In this document: piece by piece, positions 39,161 to 48,850 of the stretch
Numbering within the stretch: position 1 is the first letter of the stretch
Layout of the letters: each line of letters starts with the position of its first letter
Assembly: GCA_034008185.1 (NCBI GenBank)
Contig: CM067081.1
Coordinates: 69,926,054 to 69,990,053 of the forward strand
DNA length: 64,000 nt
Reading direction: 5' to 3'
Origin: Gorsachius magnificus
Lineage: Eukaryota > Chordata > Aves > Pelecaniformes > Ardeidae
Notes under the pieces: generated by a model
Told to the model about the DNA's origin: nothing
Seen by the model: only the letters and a program-made list of their open reading frames with translations
Databases searched by the model: none
Position numbers and translations under genes: made by a program

Positions 39161-40129
39161 AAGAGAGACCTCGCTTCACCTACCCGGGGAAAAAGCAGCA
39201 GTAGAAGGGAAATAGCTGCTGGTATATCGGTCAAGAACAAAACCAAGGCTAAAAGAGGCAAGACTAGAAGGGTGGGAATAAGAAAATTTAAGCTCAGGGG
39301 TTTAAATTTAACCTTGGACTAAAATGCACTAATAATGTTACCCGGCATCCCACTTCTCTTTCGCCAGTGTTGTGTCTTGTGAGAAAGTTTCTTTTGTAGC
39401 ACTTACTCTGTTTTCAGCCACAAAACGATTCAGCTGGGGAAAGGAAAGGCACTCAACAGGGTGACTGACTGCACCCGTGTGACTTGGGGCACGGGTACGG
39501 AGCCCAGCAGCAATAATGTGCCCCCTTTCCCTCTCCCCCCTCGGGGGCTGCAGAGGCCGTCTGTGGGCATAACCCTGGGCCCCTCGCTTGCTGATCTGCT
39601 CCTCCACTACACTCAATTTCTCTCCACTTTCCATGGAAAAAAAAAAAAAAAATTATACCGCTGTGCAGCAAAGCACTTAACTTCTTCAAAGGGCGTGAAC
39701 ATTTGGTAACAAAATTCCTTGTCAATCTACATGGCTGACTCCGTGTATTCAGACTAACAGCTAGCTGCTCTCCCTGGTGAAAACTGGAAGTACGTGTGCT
39801 TTCTCTGCAGTAATATAATATGATGCCCGGATGATACTGCCCTAGATAAGCATGGCTTTCACAGGCTACATCCTCTTGTCTATCTCCCTGTTTGTGGGCA
39901 AATAAATGAAGACACAGTGTGTGCACTCGTGCTCAGAAACTTCCAGATGTGTTTGCTGGTTTCCATGTTTTTTGTCAAACCGCTGTGGATGCTCTTTCAT
40001 TGCTTCTCATACAAAAAGGAGTCCTGGTCGAATACAGTGCATACCAGCTGGCAAAGGGATGGGTTCCCAGCAGGCTTTTGGCATTTGATACACTAATGTA
40101 TGCGAACAGGTTGATATGATTAAGGTTAA
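39161..40129. other. Non-coding sequence, nothing recognised
   Basis: A 16-base poly(A) at 39637-39652 splits a 157-codon reverse frame (39453-39926), which has no domain and includes a Phe run read from the homopolymer. That frame is treated as chance. Confidence 0.4.
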
Positions 40130-40320
40130 CGAATAAGAGACAATTCCAGACTTTTCTAATTATTGTATAGCATTAAATATTTGCTGGCGCTTTTTATTTT
40201 GAAGCAGTCGGGAAGCCATTTAATGTTCATAATGGCAGCCTGATGGTTAATAGATAAGGGACATTCTATCCTTCTCCTACCGTTGCTATGACCATAAACC
40301 ACACTTGCAAGCAAGAAAAG
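40130..40320. promoter_or_regulatory. Candidate conserved non-coding element
   Basis: Words include 'ttctaattattgtatagcat', 'tggcgctttttattttgaag', 'gccatttaatgttcataatg' and 'accataaaccaca' (RUNX-like AACCACA). The dense mixture of homeobox, GATA and RUNX words, with no repeat or coding pattern, suggests an enhancer. Composition-based only. Confidence 0.25.
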
Positions 40321-41570
40321 AATACAGCACAAAACAGAATTGCATTTCTGGATGCCCAGGTTTGAAAAGCTTCACTATCAGCAAGAGAAAAACTATGTGG
40401 GTTTCATTTTCATAGCATTCAGTAGAAAGTTATTAGGAAGTGATTCGGGGACCTCTACGGCTGTAAAACCAAGGGGACCAAGGGGACAGAAATCAGCGTA
40501 GCCAGCACACTGCAGTTTTCTGGTTGGCTTGGGTCTCCTTCCAACCCCGCAGTATTCCCAGTTCTCTTTGTGCTGTACTCAGGAAGGGCACAAAGCTGTT
40601 TTCTTTCCAGACAATTTTACCGATGGGCCTGACTGCTTAATTGGTTTGGCATAGGATACCAGAGCTCCACCATTTGTCTACGCTTCCTGTTTGCTTCTGG
40701 TCTGTAATTCAGGCTGCAGAACTGCTCTTGAAAGTTTAGTGTGGTATGGCGTGGCAGATTGTGCAGCAGATTGTGTGGCTTCGTATTTGGTGACAAATTT
40801 GGTGCTATTTAGATGGCCTTAGGTAGCTCTTGACCTCCAGCCCCTCGGCTACTCATTTCCAGCTCCACAGCACTGCCAGGTGTTTATGTGGCCATGAAGT
40901 ACAGCAGCTCAGGGAATTGATCTGGTGGGAAAAGCAGATCTTGCACCCCCCACCTTGTTCACTGTTTGGCCATGCAGGCAGCTGTGCCGGCACCGACTGC
41001 CCAGGACACCAGCCCTGGCAGTGAGGGACCACTTGAGGAACCGTGGTCTGCACCAGTCATCGTCCCGTGAAAGCACGAGTCTCCACAGAGCGCTCACAAC
41101 AGCAGCCTGGGGTTTGCACTGCTTTTTCAGCTTGTGCCTGCAGGGATTGGGGGAGTTTTAATATCAGGGTGATCTACTTAGCTCAGTGGTATTTCACTTC
41201 TACTTTTTCAGTACAATGTTCTTGGGGATGTGCATACCTTAAAAATGGAAAAGAAGGGTGTGCCCAGTAAAACTTTTCCAACAAAAGCCTGTCAAGCAAC
41301 GCAGGGCAGGTGACCGCATGTGCACTTCTACATGTGTTAGCTTGAATGACACCAGAGAAACTATGCCAGAAGGAGATCAAGCATTTAGCATTGTCCAGTT
41401 CTTCCTTCAAAGTCAAGAGGAGGTGGTGCTGTGTATAGTATAATGTACTTTATCAAGGTTGCACAACTGGATTAAAAAAAAGTGATTTCTTACAGATTTG
41501 TCTTACTCCTAAAATTGTTAAAACAGAAAAACTGGGAGATCTGTTACAAAGAAACATCAGGTTATGACTG
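40321..41570. other. Non-coding sequence, nothing recognised
   Basis: Short local duplications occur ('ccaaggggac' twice near 40470-40488; 'cagattgtg' twice near 40757-40780). Overlapping frames at 40830-41161 show no domain. Confidence 0.4.
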
Positions 41571-42223
41571 AGGAATGGTGAGGGACAGATGTTTGGTGGA
41601 TGAAAAGCTGGACATGAGCCAGCAATGTGCGCTGGCAGCCCAGAAGGCCAACCGTACCCTGGGCTGCATCAAGAGAAGCGTGGCCAGCAGGTCGAGGGAG
41701 GTGATTCTGCCCCTCTACTCTGCTCTGGTGAGACCCCACATGGAGCCCTGCGTCCAGCTCTGGGACCCTCGGCACAGGAAAGACACAGACCTGTTGGAGC
41801 GGGTCCAGAGGAGGCCACAGAAATGATCCAAGGGCTGAAGCACCTCTCCCATGAAGGCAGGCTGAAGAGAAGGCTCCAGGGAGACTTATTACAGCCTTTC
41901 AGTACTTAAAGGGGACAGACACTTTAATAGGCCCTGTAGCAATAAGACAAGGGGCAATGGTTTTAAACTAAAAGAGGATACATTCAGACCAGATATAAGG
42001 AAGAAATTTTTTATGATGAGGGTGGTGAAACAATGGCACGGGTTGCCTGGAGAGGTTGGTGGAGGCCCCATCCCTAGAAACCTTCAAGGCCAGGCTGGAT
42101 GGGGCTCTGAGCAACCTGATCCAGTTGAAGATGTCCCTGCTCACTGCAGGGGGATTGGACTGGGTGACCTTTAAAGGCCCTTTCCAACCCAAACCATTCT
42201 GTGATTCTATTCTATGATTCTAC
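41571..42223 (+). mobile_element. CR1 LINE, 5'-truncated 3' end (copy A)
   Basis: This copy begins inside ORF2 and ends in the avian CR1 3' signature 'gtgattctattctatgattc' then 'ta'. The 3' untranslated part 'cagcctttcagtacttaaag', 'acaatggcacgggttgcctg' and 'ggattggactgggtgacctt' is the familiar CR1 wording. The coding remainder (41575-41826) reads into the C-terminal part of the CR1 reverse-transcriptase protein, which normally copies the element's RNA at the target site. A frameshift near 41810 ends the frame early, so the copy is dead. Start estimated from where similarity begins. Confidence 0.93.
41575..41826 (+). pseudogene. CR1 ORF2 C-terminal remnant (copy A), frameshifted
   Basis: The frame carries the conserved order '[17 protein letters not shown]', '[20 protein letters not shown]' and 'LLERVQRR', typical of the region downstream of the reverse-transcriptase active site in avian CR1. 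After LLERVQRR one base is out of register and the frame stops; the neighbouring frame resumes with [20 protein letters not shown] to about 41909. There is no start codon of its own, since the ATG at 41575 is a chance codon inside a truncated element. Confidence 0.88.
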
Positions 42224-42304
42224 GTTAACTTAAAAATTATATTTTGTTTGTTGATTAGGGAAAAAAATTACGAAGCAATTCTGGGTTAGATTCGTATCTA
42301 ACCT
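42224..42304. other. Short A+T-rich spacer
   Basis: A+T-rich sequence following the CR1 3' end, with no further signal. Confidence 0.4.
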
Positions 42305-42372
42305 ATCTTAGTAGAGCTCCATTGAAATCAGTGGAGCTTTTCTGATTTACGTCAGTTGAAGGTCTAGTCACG
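42305..42372. repeat. Relic of a sauropsid short DNA element ('gctccattgaaatcagtgga')
   Basis: 'gagctccattgaaatcagtg' then 'gagcttttctgatttacgtc' then 'agttgaaggtctag' matches the order of a very common reptile/bird ancestral repeat ('ctccattgaagtcaatggag', 'gatttacaccagctgaggatctgg'). 'gctccattgaaatcagtggagc' is nearly palindromic, as in that family. Formal family name not known to me. Confidence 0.55.
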
Positions 42373-42879
42373 ACTTTTTATAACTTAAATTAATTCCTGC
42401 AATAGGTTTATTTTTGGCTTGAAGGAAGGATTTGCAAATCAGGATTGATTAGTTCTTTTTTTTCTGAATTATTAGAGCATCTTTAGTTTTATTTTAAATT
42501 TGCTTTTACTATCATTGGTAGCTTTTGTCTCTTGTCCTCATAATTTATCTGTTAAAAGTTCTTCTGAGTGTCAAATACTTAGAGTATCTTTCAGATTCTC
42601 AGGTGACTAAGATAGGATTCTTTCTTTAATTAAAAAGAAGAAGATTGAGTTTCAGGGCAATCATGTTTTGATATTCCCATATGTATCTAAAGTCACTCAG
42701 ATTAGGAGAACTGGGCTTCAGTTTTTGAAATTAGACTTCGTTAAATTGGACTCTGAGAGTGCATTTCCCTATCTGACTAAAATACCAGTGGTTTTAAATA
42801 TTACAAAGTAAGCCCTCATCAGCTCTGATACATGCTAAATGGCATCTTGCTTTCCGACTCGATTCTGACCTCATTTCTT
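42373..42879. other. A+T-rich spacer between two repeat relics
   Basis: No gene, RNA or repeat recognised. Confidence 0.4.
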
Positions 42880-42966
42880 GCACTGTAAATCTGGTGTAAC
42901 TCCTTCAAACTCAGTAGAATTACTTTAGGTTTAGACTGGCATAACGGAGGTTCAAGTCTACCTCTA
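42880..42966. repeat. Second relic of a sauropsid short DNA element
   Basis: 'actgtaaatctggtgtaact' then 'ccttcaaactcagtagaatt' then 'actttaggtttagactggca' then 'taacggagg' follows the ancestral repeat 'gtaaatctggagtaactcc', 'ttgaagtcaatggagttact', 'ccagatttacactggtgtaac'. The left and right parts are inverted copies of each other in the family, and traces of that are still visible. Confidence 0.55.
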
Positions 42967-43864
42967 GACTTCTACTCCCCTAAAGAAAAACGGTTTGCCG
43001 TGGTAAGCAGTGTAACCAAAACCAGTACGTCAGATAACAGAAATAAACACAGCAATACTGAAGGGTTTGGAGTTAGGTTAATTTATACCACATAAAATGT
43101 GACCTTCTGTTTCTGTGAATTAAAATACCATCTTTGGGGTATTTTACAGAACTTGATTAATTATTACAACTACTTGGAATTCAGAATGTCCACTTCTGAG
43201 GCACCACACCAATAACATCACTGAATAGTTCAGGACTAGACTTCTTGGTTGAGTGGAAAGAGGGTGTTTGTTGGCCAGGTATGATAGGTCAGTGTCACAG
43301 CACTCAATGTGACCACCTCCTCAGACCCGAGGTGGTCAGAGCACATGGGCAGCATCACTTCGTTGTCCCCACCCCACCCCGTGCACACAGGCCCTGAGGC
43401 ACCCACACTGTCTCTGAGACACTTCTGCTCCTCCCTCCTTGCTTGTTTCCCCACCCCTGTCAGAGATGTCCCACTCCCTTCCCTTCCAGCCTCAGGAGTC
43501 TGCACGCCATCAGCCAGCAGACATCCCTACCCTGCCAAGCAAATGTATGCAAAGCAAACCAGATGCAGGAAGAAGTGAAGACAAAGTTGGTGCAGGTGAG
43601 CAGCAGAGTTCATCAGTGTCTCCAGCTTCAGATTCTGCAGCTGGACTCTGAGGTCCTCTCTGCTGTCACCCAGCAGCAAAGGCCCTGTGCGCATCTCTTC
43701 CTTCTATTTTAGAGCTCACCATGAGAGCTCCTGTTGAGATTCAAGACCTTACAAAGACCCTGCTTTTAATGACACACATATACCCACCTCTGAGGTTTCA
43801 AAACTCCGCACAGTCACACTTATCCACAAACCATTCTGTCTGATCAATCCCTTTAAATAGATTC
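42967..43864. other. Non-coding sequence before the pentanucleotide satellite
   Basis: A C+T-rich part at 43310-43560 gives overlapping frames on both strands with no domain. No repeat recognised. Confidence 0.4.
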
Positions 43865-44006
43865 TTGCCTTGCCTTGCCTTGCCTTGCCTTGCCTTGCCT
43901 TGCCTTGCCTTGCCTTGCCTTCCCTTCCCTTCCCTTCCCTTCCCTTCCCTTCCCTTCCCTTCCCTTCCCCTTCCCTTCCCTTCCCTTCCCTTCCCTTCCC
44001 TTCCCC
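43865..44006. repeat. Compound pentanucleotide satellite, (TTGCC)n then (TTCCC)n
   Basis: About eleven units of TTGCC (43865-43920) switch abruptly to about seventeen units of TTCCC (43921-44006), with one extra C near 43970. Strict pyrimidine/purine strand asymmetry makes the second half a candidate for triplex formation. With a five-base period containing no stop codon, all frames on both strands stay open, which explains the false Pro/Leu/Ser- and Lys/Gly/Glu-rich frames here. Confidence 0.97.
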
Positions 44007-45603
44007 TGCTCACTTCTCACAACAAAGCCCCACACTTTTCTCTCTTCAGCACTTCTCCCATCGCCTTTCTAGGATAATAGTGTCATTCTGGCTGCTCGTT
44101 GCAGGTGCAGGTGAGGAGGAGCCAGCAAGGGCAAGGACAAGCTGAAGAAAGTAGACACTGGGACCAAGTCTTGCACACAATGAGGGTTTATGACTTTCAA
44201 AGCAACAAGCATACAGCACCATGGCACCTCCAGCTGTCATCAGGGCCTTTGTACGGAACAGGTGGGCAGAACATCCATCACAATTTGACTCATTTGACTC
44301 TGATGGGTAAATGAATGGTATTTCACAGTGTGTGACTCCACCTCGGTCTCCTCCTCCAAATTTATCCCATCTACTCCCCATTGGTCTTGCTGGCATTGTA
44401 CAAAATATGGTCTCAAGCCTGACAGAGAAAGTCCACCATCTTTATCTTAGAAAAAAGAGGAAGAAAAAAAAATCGGAAAAAACCCCCAACCCTTCTCTTT
44501 CCACTCCACAGTTTGTCTGGTGAAACCTGAAGTGCTCTAAATGGTGGCTGAAACTGGCAATATACCCAAGGGTCAAGAGGGTCATATACATCTTATTGGC
44601 TGGTGGCAACAGCAGTAAAAAAATGCGGTGAACAAGCAACAGGTAAAAGCGCAATGGAAAAATATGCCTTTCAACTGATGCGTAACTGAGAGGTCAAGAA
44701 TACAGCACACGGTGGTATAGGTCCTCTAATGGCCCTGACAGAGACCAAGCTTTGTGCATCCAATATCTGCAGGTAGCACACAGCACAAAAGTCTTCCAAA
44801 CGGCAGATGCCACCTTGTGAGCAGTCTTTCTGTTTTTCATCATTCATACTTCAAATTGTCTAGCAAATGTAATCTGGGCTGTCAGTTGCCAAATAATATT
44901 TACAACCCCATCCTCAGCATTTCCTGAGAATCATGATAGTCATTTTCCTCACCAGCTGAGATGTGGCTTAGATTTCCACGAATGCAATCTTTCTTCTTCA
45001 TTCCATAGCTGATCATCCTTCATTTACTGCATGCTCCTTTGTTGCCATCATGGGTCCTTAGCAGCCCAGATCAGGTCTGTACCAGTTCTGCCACCAGGTA
45101 AAATGGCAATCTGCTGTTCCTTATGGCAAGCAAGATGTGCAGTTGCGAATTCTAACTCTGCTTGGAGCCTGGGTCACAGAGCAGTACACAGTGGGAACCT
45201 GCATGCCTCCAAACAGACGCTTGTAGGACCGCTGCCATGACCAAGAACATTCTACTTTTCACTGCTGCTTGCAAAAGGCGTGGAAGCAACGGTGAGATAC
45301 GCTGCTGCCCTACTGCTGAAATAGCATCCTGGATGTAGCGTGAGCTTCTTTATTTTGAAAGTAGGAGAACCAACCCTCCCAAAGGAGCTCTCCAGAAGGA
45401 TCCTCAGAACTAATTCAGCAGTGCTGGATTGCTACCCTCCTGAAGACCATGAGCCAAGGCTGACCAGAGTGCCGGGTGAGATAGCAGGCAGTGGGGCTGC
45501 AGCATACAAACATCGCAAGGGGAATTCAACTGAAACATATGTGTGCCACGTATGAAGGGAACCAAATGCATTCTGACAAGTAACACATAAACCCAGCACT
45601 ATG
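44007..45603. other. Non-coding sequence, nothing recognised
   Basis: Short frames only. No domain, repeat or RNA gene recognised. Confidence 0.4.
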
Positions 45604-45933
45604 GCCTTTCAGTACTTAAAGGGGGCCTATAGGAAAGATGGGGACAATCTTTTTAGCAGGGCTGGTTGTGACAGGACATGGGGCAATGGTTTTAAACTAA
45701 AACAGGGTAGATTTAGACTAGATTTTTTATGATGAGGGTGGTGAAACACTGGAATGGGTTTCCCAGACAGGTGGTGGAGGCCCCATCCCTAGAAACATTC
45801 AATGCCAGGTTGGACAGGGCTCTGAGCAACCTGATCCAGATGAAGTTGTCCCTGCTCACTGCAGGGGGGTTGGGCTAAATGACCTCTAGGGGTCCCTTCC
45901 AACCCAAACCATGCTGTGATTCTGTGATTCTAT
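45604..45933 (+). mobile_element. CR1 LINE, short 3' end fragment (copy B)
   Basis: Starts at 'cctttcagtacttaaagggg', the same point in the element as 41895 in copy A, and ends with the CR1 signature 'ctgtgattctgtgattctat'. Compared with copy A it lacks about 13 bases after 'tagactaga' ('tataaggaagaaa' in A) and carries many substitutions. Only the last part of ORF2 and the 3' untranslated region remain, so it is not functional. Same orientation as copy A, about 3.4 kb away. Confidence 0.92.
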
Positions 45934-46182
45934 CACTGCAGAACAGGTGTTACAGACAGGTTAGCAATACTTCCGCAGACATGCCACAGACTGCTCTATA
46001 ACTTCATGTATGCAGTAGTCACCTCTCACGTAGAAGCACTTTGGCCACATCCCTGCCCTTGATTAGGAGGAAAGTGGAATTAAGCACTTCTTTCTTACAT
46101 GATCATCCAAAATGGACTAGTAGTTGATCCTACCCATGCCACTGGTTTTGCCTGGAGTCCCACTCAGAGGTAGCGGAGTCTG
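45934..46182. other. Non-coding spacer
   Basis: Nothing recognised. Confidence 0.4.
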
Positions 46183-46201
46183 CACGCGCACGTGCGCGCG
46201 T
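46181..46201. promoter_or_regulatory. Alternating purine-pyrimidine palindrome with CACGTG E-box
   Basis: Every base from 46181 to 46201 alternates pyrimidine/purine (TGCACGCGCACGTGCGCGCG then T). It contains the 14-base perfect palindrome CGCGCACGTGCGCG (46185-46198) centred on a CACGTG E-box, a site for USF/MYC/CLOCK-type bHLH proteins. Such DNA readily adopts Z-form. Local CpG content is high only here, so this is not a CpG island. Function inferred. Confidence 0.5.
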
Positions 46202-48299
46202 TGCGGAGGAGTTGTTCACACCCAGCTAGAGCTTCAAAAGGCAGCGGGCACCTGAGACAAGCTGCTGTCAGCAGAAACCATCGGCAAGGAAGTCGTCTGT
46301 ATTCCTCGGTTTGTGATTTACACTGGACCTGTGTTTACAATATGCTGAAGACACCTTGGGCAGGGGTGTCATTTCAGCATTTAGGCAACCGCATACCCCT
46401 CTCCTGCTCAGCACTGCACAATAGTTTGGCTTCCATCCTCTGCCTGACCTCATGTGATTTCGAGTGGCTGAAATAGGTAAAGATAGTAGTTGTTATTGTC
46501 TCATGTTTACATGCACTGATGTGCAGTAGAAACAAGGGGGGGGGGGGAAAGTGATTGTGGTCAAGTGAACTACTGTAGGATAAAGAGAGATAAATAATTC
46601 AGATTCTCATTATAACAGAAGAGTGCAGCTCCCATAGAGAGGAGGGAGACTGTCTTTGTGTGAATTGGTATGCAGTGGCTGTTTAGTAGCCATAGCATGT
46701 AATCTAGCATTAGTATTAACATAAATCAGTGGCAGGAATTAACAATATTTCTAAAGTCTTATATGATAACTGGATCCACACTATATTGTTTAGTCCTCCT
46801 GGGCATTTTAATAATCATGTAATAGAAATGTTGGAGTAGCTGAGATATTCTTTATATTGCTCTATGAAAGGTCTTTAACACAATGTCTTTAGCAGACAGT
46901 TTTGATAGAATGTGTTGTACAAAAAGAAATATGCCTATTTTGGTAATATGGGTATGTTTCATTAGCTCAGCCCGCAGCGATATGACATTACATTTAAAAA
47001 GGAATACAATTAATAACAATGAGAGGGGTTTTTTTAGCTCTCAGAGTATAGCTGGAGGAACTGAGCAAGGTGTCAGGGCAATTAAATAGAGGCACTGTAT
47101 TACCTTTGTCTGAACACTCATAACATCATCCTGTCTCAATATGTTGAATAGGGGATTTCTTTGCAGTAGGATTCCTAATTTATTTTGATGTTTCCTATAA
47201 CTCAGATAATAAAAAGATGGACTTTTTTATTAATCTTTAAAAATGTACAAATCTTGGGAATTAGCATGTCTGTGGATCCGTATATTTTCCATTTTCTGTA
47301 GAGTATGGAACGATTGTACAAGAGATACACACAATAGCTTCTCAGCACTGAACTTAATGGAACCATCGTATCAGCGCCGTGGAAAAGTACAAAATACTGT
47401 CGGTGCATGTACAGCACATGGATTAAATAACTGCAGTCCAGGGAAAAAGTTATACTTTGAGACTATTAAAATAATCAACATGGGTATTATTTTATTCAGC
47501 ATTAACCTTTATGTTCTACGTTAAATGACAATGAAACTGGTGGAACACAATCCTTCCCTAGAGTAACAGTATCCGGCATTTCTTTCATCTCTAAAGAGGC
47601 TTCTTAATATCCTGCAATCCTAAAAATGCTATTTTCCCCCCACTGCAGGTCAGATTTAATAACAGTAACAGGAGATAAATGGATTGGGCTCAGCTGAGCC
47701 TTTGGCAGCCCTGTGGATGGGAGGCAGGGATCTCTGCCCTCCCGGGAGAGGCGGCAGCAGAAGGCAGCAGGGGCACTGCAGGGATGGCCTCGGGGGACCG
47801 AGTCCTTCTTCCCACTGGGTCCTTCCCGTTGCGCTCACTTCTCTGCCGAAGGCTCTTCCGCTTGTCCCAGTCTGGCCAGCACATCTGGGTGGGAAGTCTG
47901 GGAGTGCGCTCTAGGCCCTGGGGATGAAAGCGGCAAGGACGTAACCTGGTGCCTCGCCACAACCAACATCATAATATGTATGGATGTTTTGATAAAGGAA
48001 GGACAAAAGCATTTCCTTTGCAGGGGCAGCTCGCTTGTGCTGCTCATACTCTCACGGCAGCGACAGTTATGTGGGAAAAAGCATTAGGCAGACACCAAAG
48101 CTAAAGCGACCTTCCCCACTCCCCACGCCTCCACGCAACCCAGGCGCACCAGCGCCATTTTACAGGTGCCTGGCAGTAGCGTGCCAGAGGCCGCAGGAAA
48201 ACTCTGTCCCAGGGCCCGGGGGGATTAATGAACAGCTCCACAGCTGTTCATGAGTAACGTATTACAACTCGGCAGAGAACAGTTTCCTAACCCACGGAG
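46202..48299. other. Non-coding sequence, nothing recognised
   Basis: A 12-base poly(G) lies at 46536-46547. The 46600-47640 part is A+T-rich. GC rises from about 47660 toward the CpG island. Frames at 47656-48087 overlap heavily in both directions and have no domain. Confidence 0.4.
46536..46547 (+). repeat. Poly(G) run, 12 G
   Basis: Twelve G followed by 'aaag'. A likely place for sequencing-length error. Confidence 0.95.
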
Positions 48300-48564
48300 C
48301 TCCGGGTTACTTCTCCCACAGAAGCACCCGGGTTAATGGCACACGGCGCCGGCCGCCCCGTCCTGTCCCCGGACAGCAGCTGCCCCCGGCCCTGCTTAGC
48401 CCCGCACGTATGCGGCGGCACACGGCACCTCGAGCGATTAAACCGCCCCAACGCGCCGGGGAGGGCCTCCCTCCCCTGCTAAGTGTTATTGACAGACCCA
48501 TCAAAGGCGGTGATGCATCGGCGCCCGCCTCGGCCCCAGCAGGCCAGGCCGGGGGCGACATGCG

Positions 48565-48578
48565 GTCGCCGTGGCAAC
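48565..48578. promoter_or_regulatory. RFX-type X-box
   Basis: GTCGCCGTGGCAAC fits the imperfect inverted-repeat X-box bound by RFX proteins (GTNNCC-NN-GGNAAC), a mark of ciliary gene promoters. It lies inside the CpG island, 44 bases from the YY1 site. One half-site (GGCAAC) is consensus and the other (GTCGCC) slightly weaker. Confidence 0.6.
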
Positions 48579-48621
48579 GGCGGGGCGCGGGGCCTGCCGG
48601 GAGGGGCATGGCAGCCGCCCG

Positions 48622-48632
48622 GCGGCCATGTT
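48622..48632 (-). promoter_or_regulatory. YY1 binding site
   Basis: GCGGCCATGTT is an exact reverse complement of the AANATGGCSGC YY1 consensus. In mammalian promoters YY1 sites of this kind often sit just downstream of the transcription start. If that held here, transcription could begin close to 48600, but the direction is not proven. Confidence 0.6.
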
Positions 48633-48666
48633 GGCAGGGCCCGGCGGAGAGGCCTCGCGCCCTCCC

Positions 48667-48815
48667 ATCGATCCGCCAGGCCTCAGCGCTATCGACCGCT
48701 CCAATTTGCAGGAATTTATGGTATCGATGTGGGGCTGATTAACATTTTGCGCCAGAGCGGTTCAATACGGGCTGGTAACAGCTTTTAATGATTAATTGAC
48801 TTTTATGATTCCGCC
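48667..48815. promoter_or_regulatory. Cluster of homeodomain and ONECUT/CUT-type words beside the CpG island
   Basis: Two exact ATCGAT words (48667-48672 and 48723-48728) fit ONECUT/CUX sites, with a related TATCGAC between them. Downstream lie 'gctgattaacattttgcgcc', the overlapping TAATGATTAATTGA at 48786-48799 and 'cttttatgattccgcc' just after. The motif-dense A+T block next to a CpG island resembles a promoter-proximal developmental enhancer. No repeat or coding pattern accounts for it. Confidence 0.4.
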
Positions 48816-48850
48816 TCGGCGCTGTCAGCGAGCTGTGAACGGCGGGCATG

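Larger units (their letters stand above)
48300..48850. promoter_or_regulatory. CpG island, probable promoter
   Basis: The densest CpG stretch in the window ('cacggcgccggccgccccgt', 'gtatgcggcggcacacggca', 'caacgcgccgggg', 'aacggcggggcgcggggcct', 'gcagccgcccggcggccatg'). It carries sites usual for housekeeping-type promoters: an X-box at 48565-48578, a YY1 site at 48622-48632 and 'gcctgccgggag' near 48591, which resembles the end of ZNF143-type promoter motifs. Open frames up to 110 codons run both ways and look like GC-driven artefacts, so I call no gene. The transcribed direction cannot be told, and no first exon with a convincing splice donor was identified. It may serve a long non-coding RNA or an alternative first exon. 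Confidence 0.7.

Noticed and set aside
39453..39926. 157-codon reverse frame
   Set aside because: Runs through a 16-base homopolymer read as Phe and has no domain on either side.
43798..44145. Pro/Leu/Ser-rich and Gly/Lys/Glu-rich frames
   Set aside because: They are translations of the (TTGCC)n/(TTCCC)n satellite, which has no stop in any frame.
48410..48788. Forward frames of 110 and 101 codons in the CpG island, including an ATG near the YY1 site
   Set aside because: Arg/Ala/Pro-rich translations typical of GC-rich non-coding DNA; frames also open on the other strand and no splice donor is convincing.
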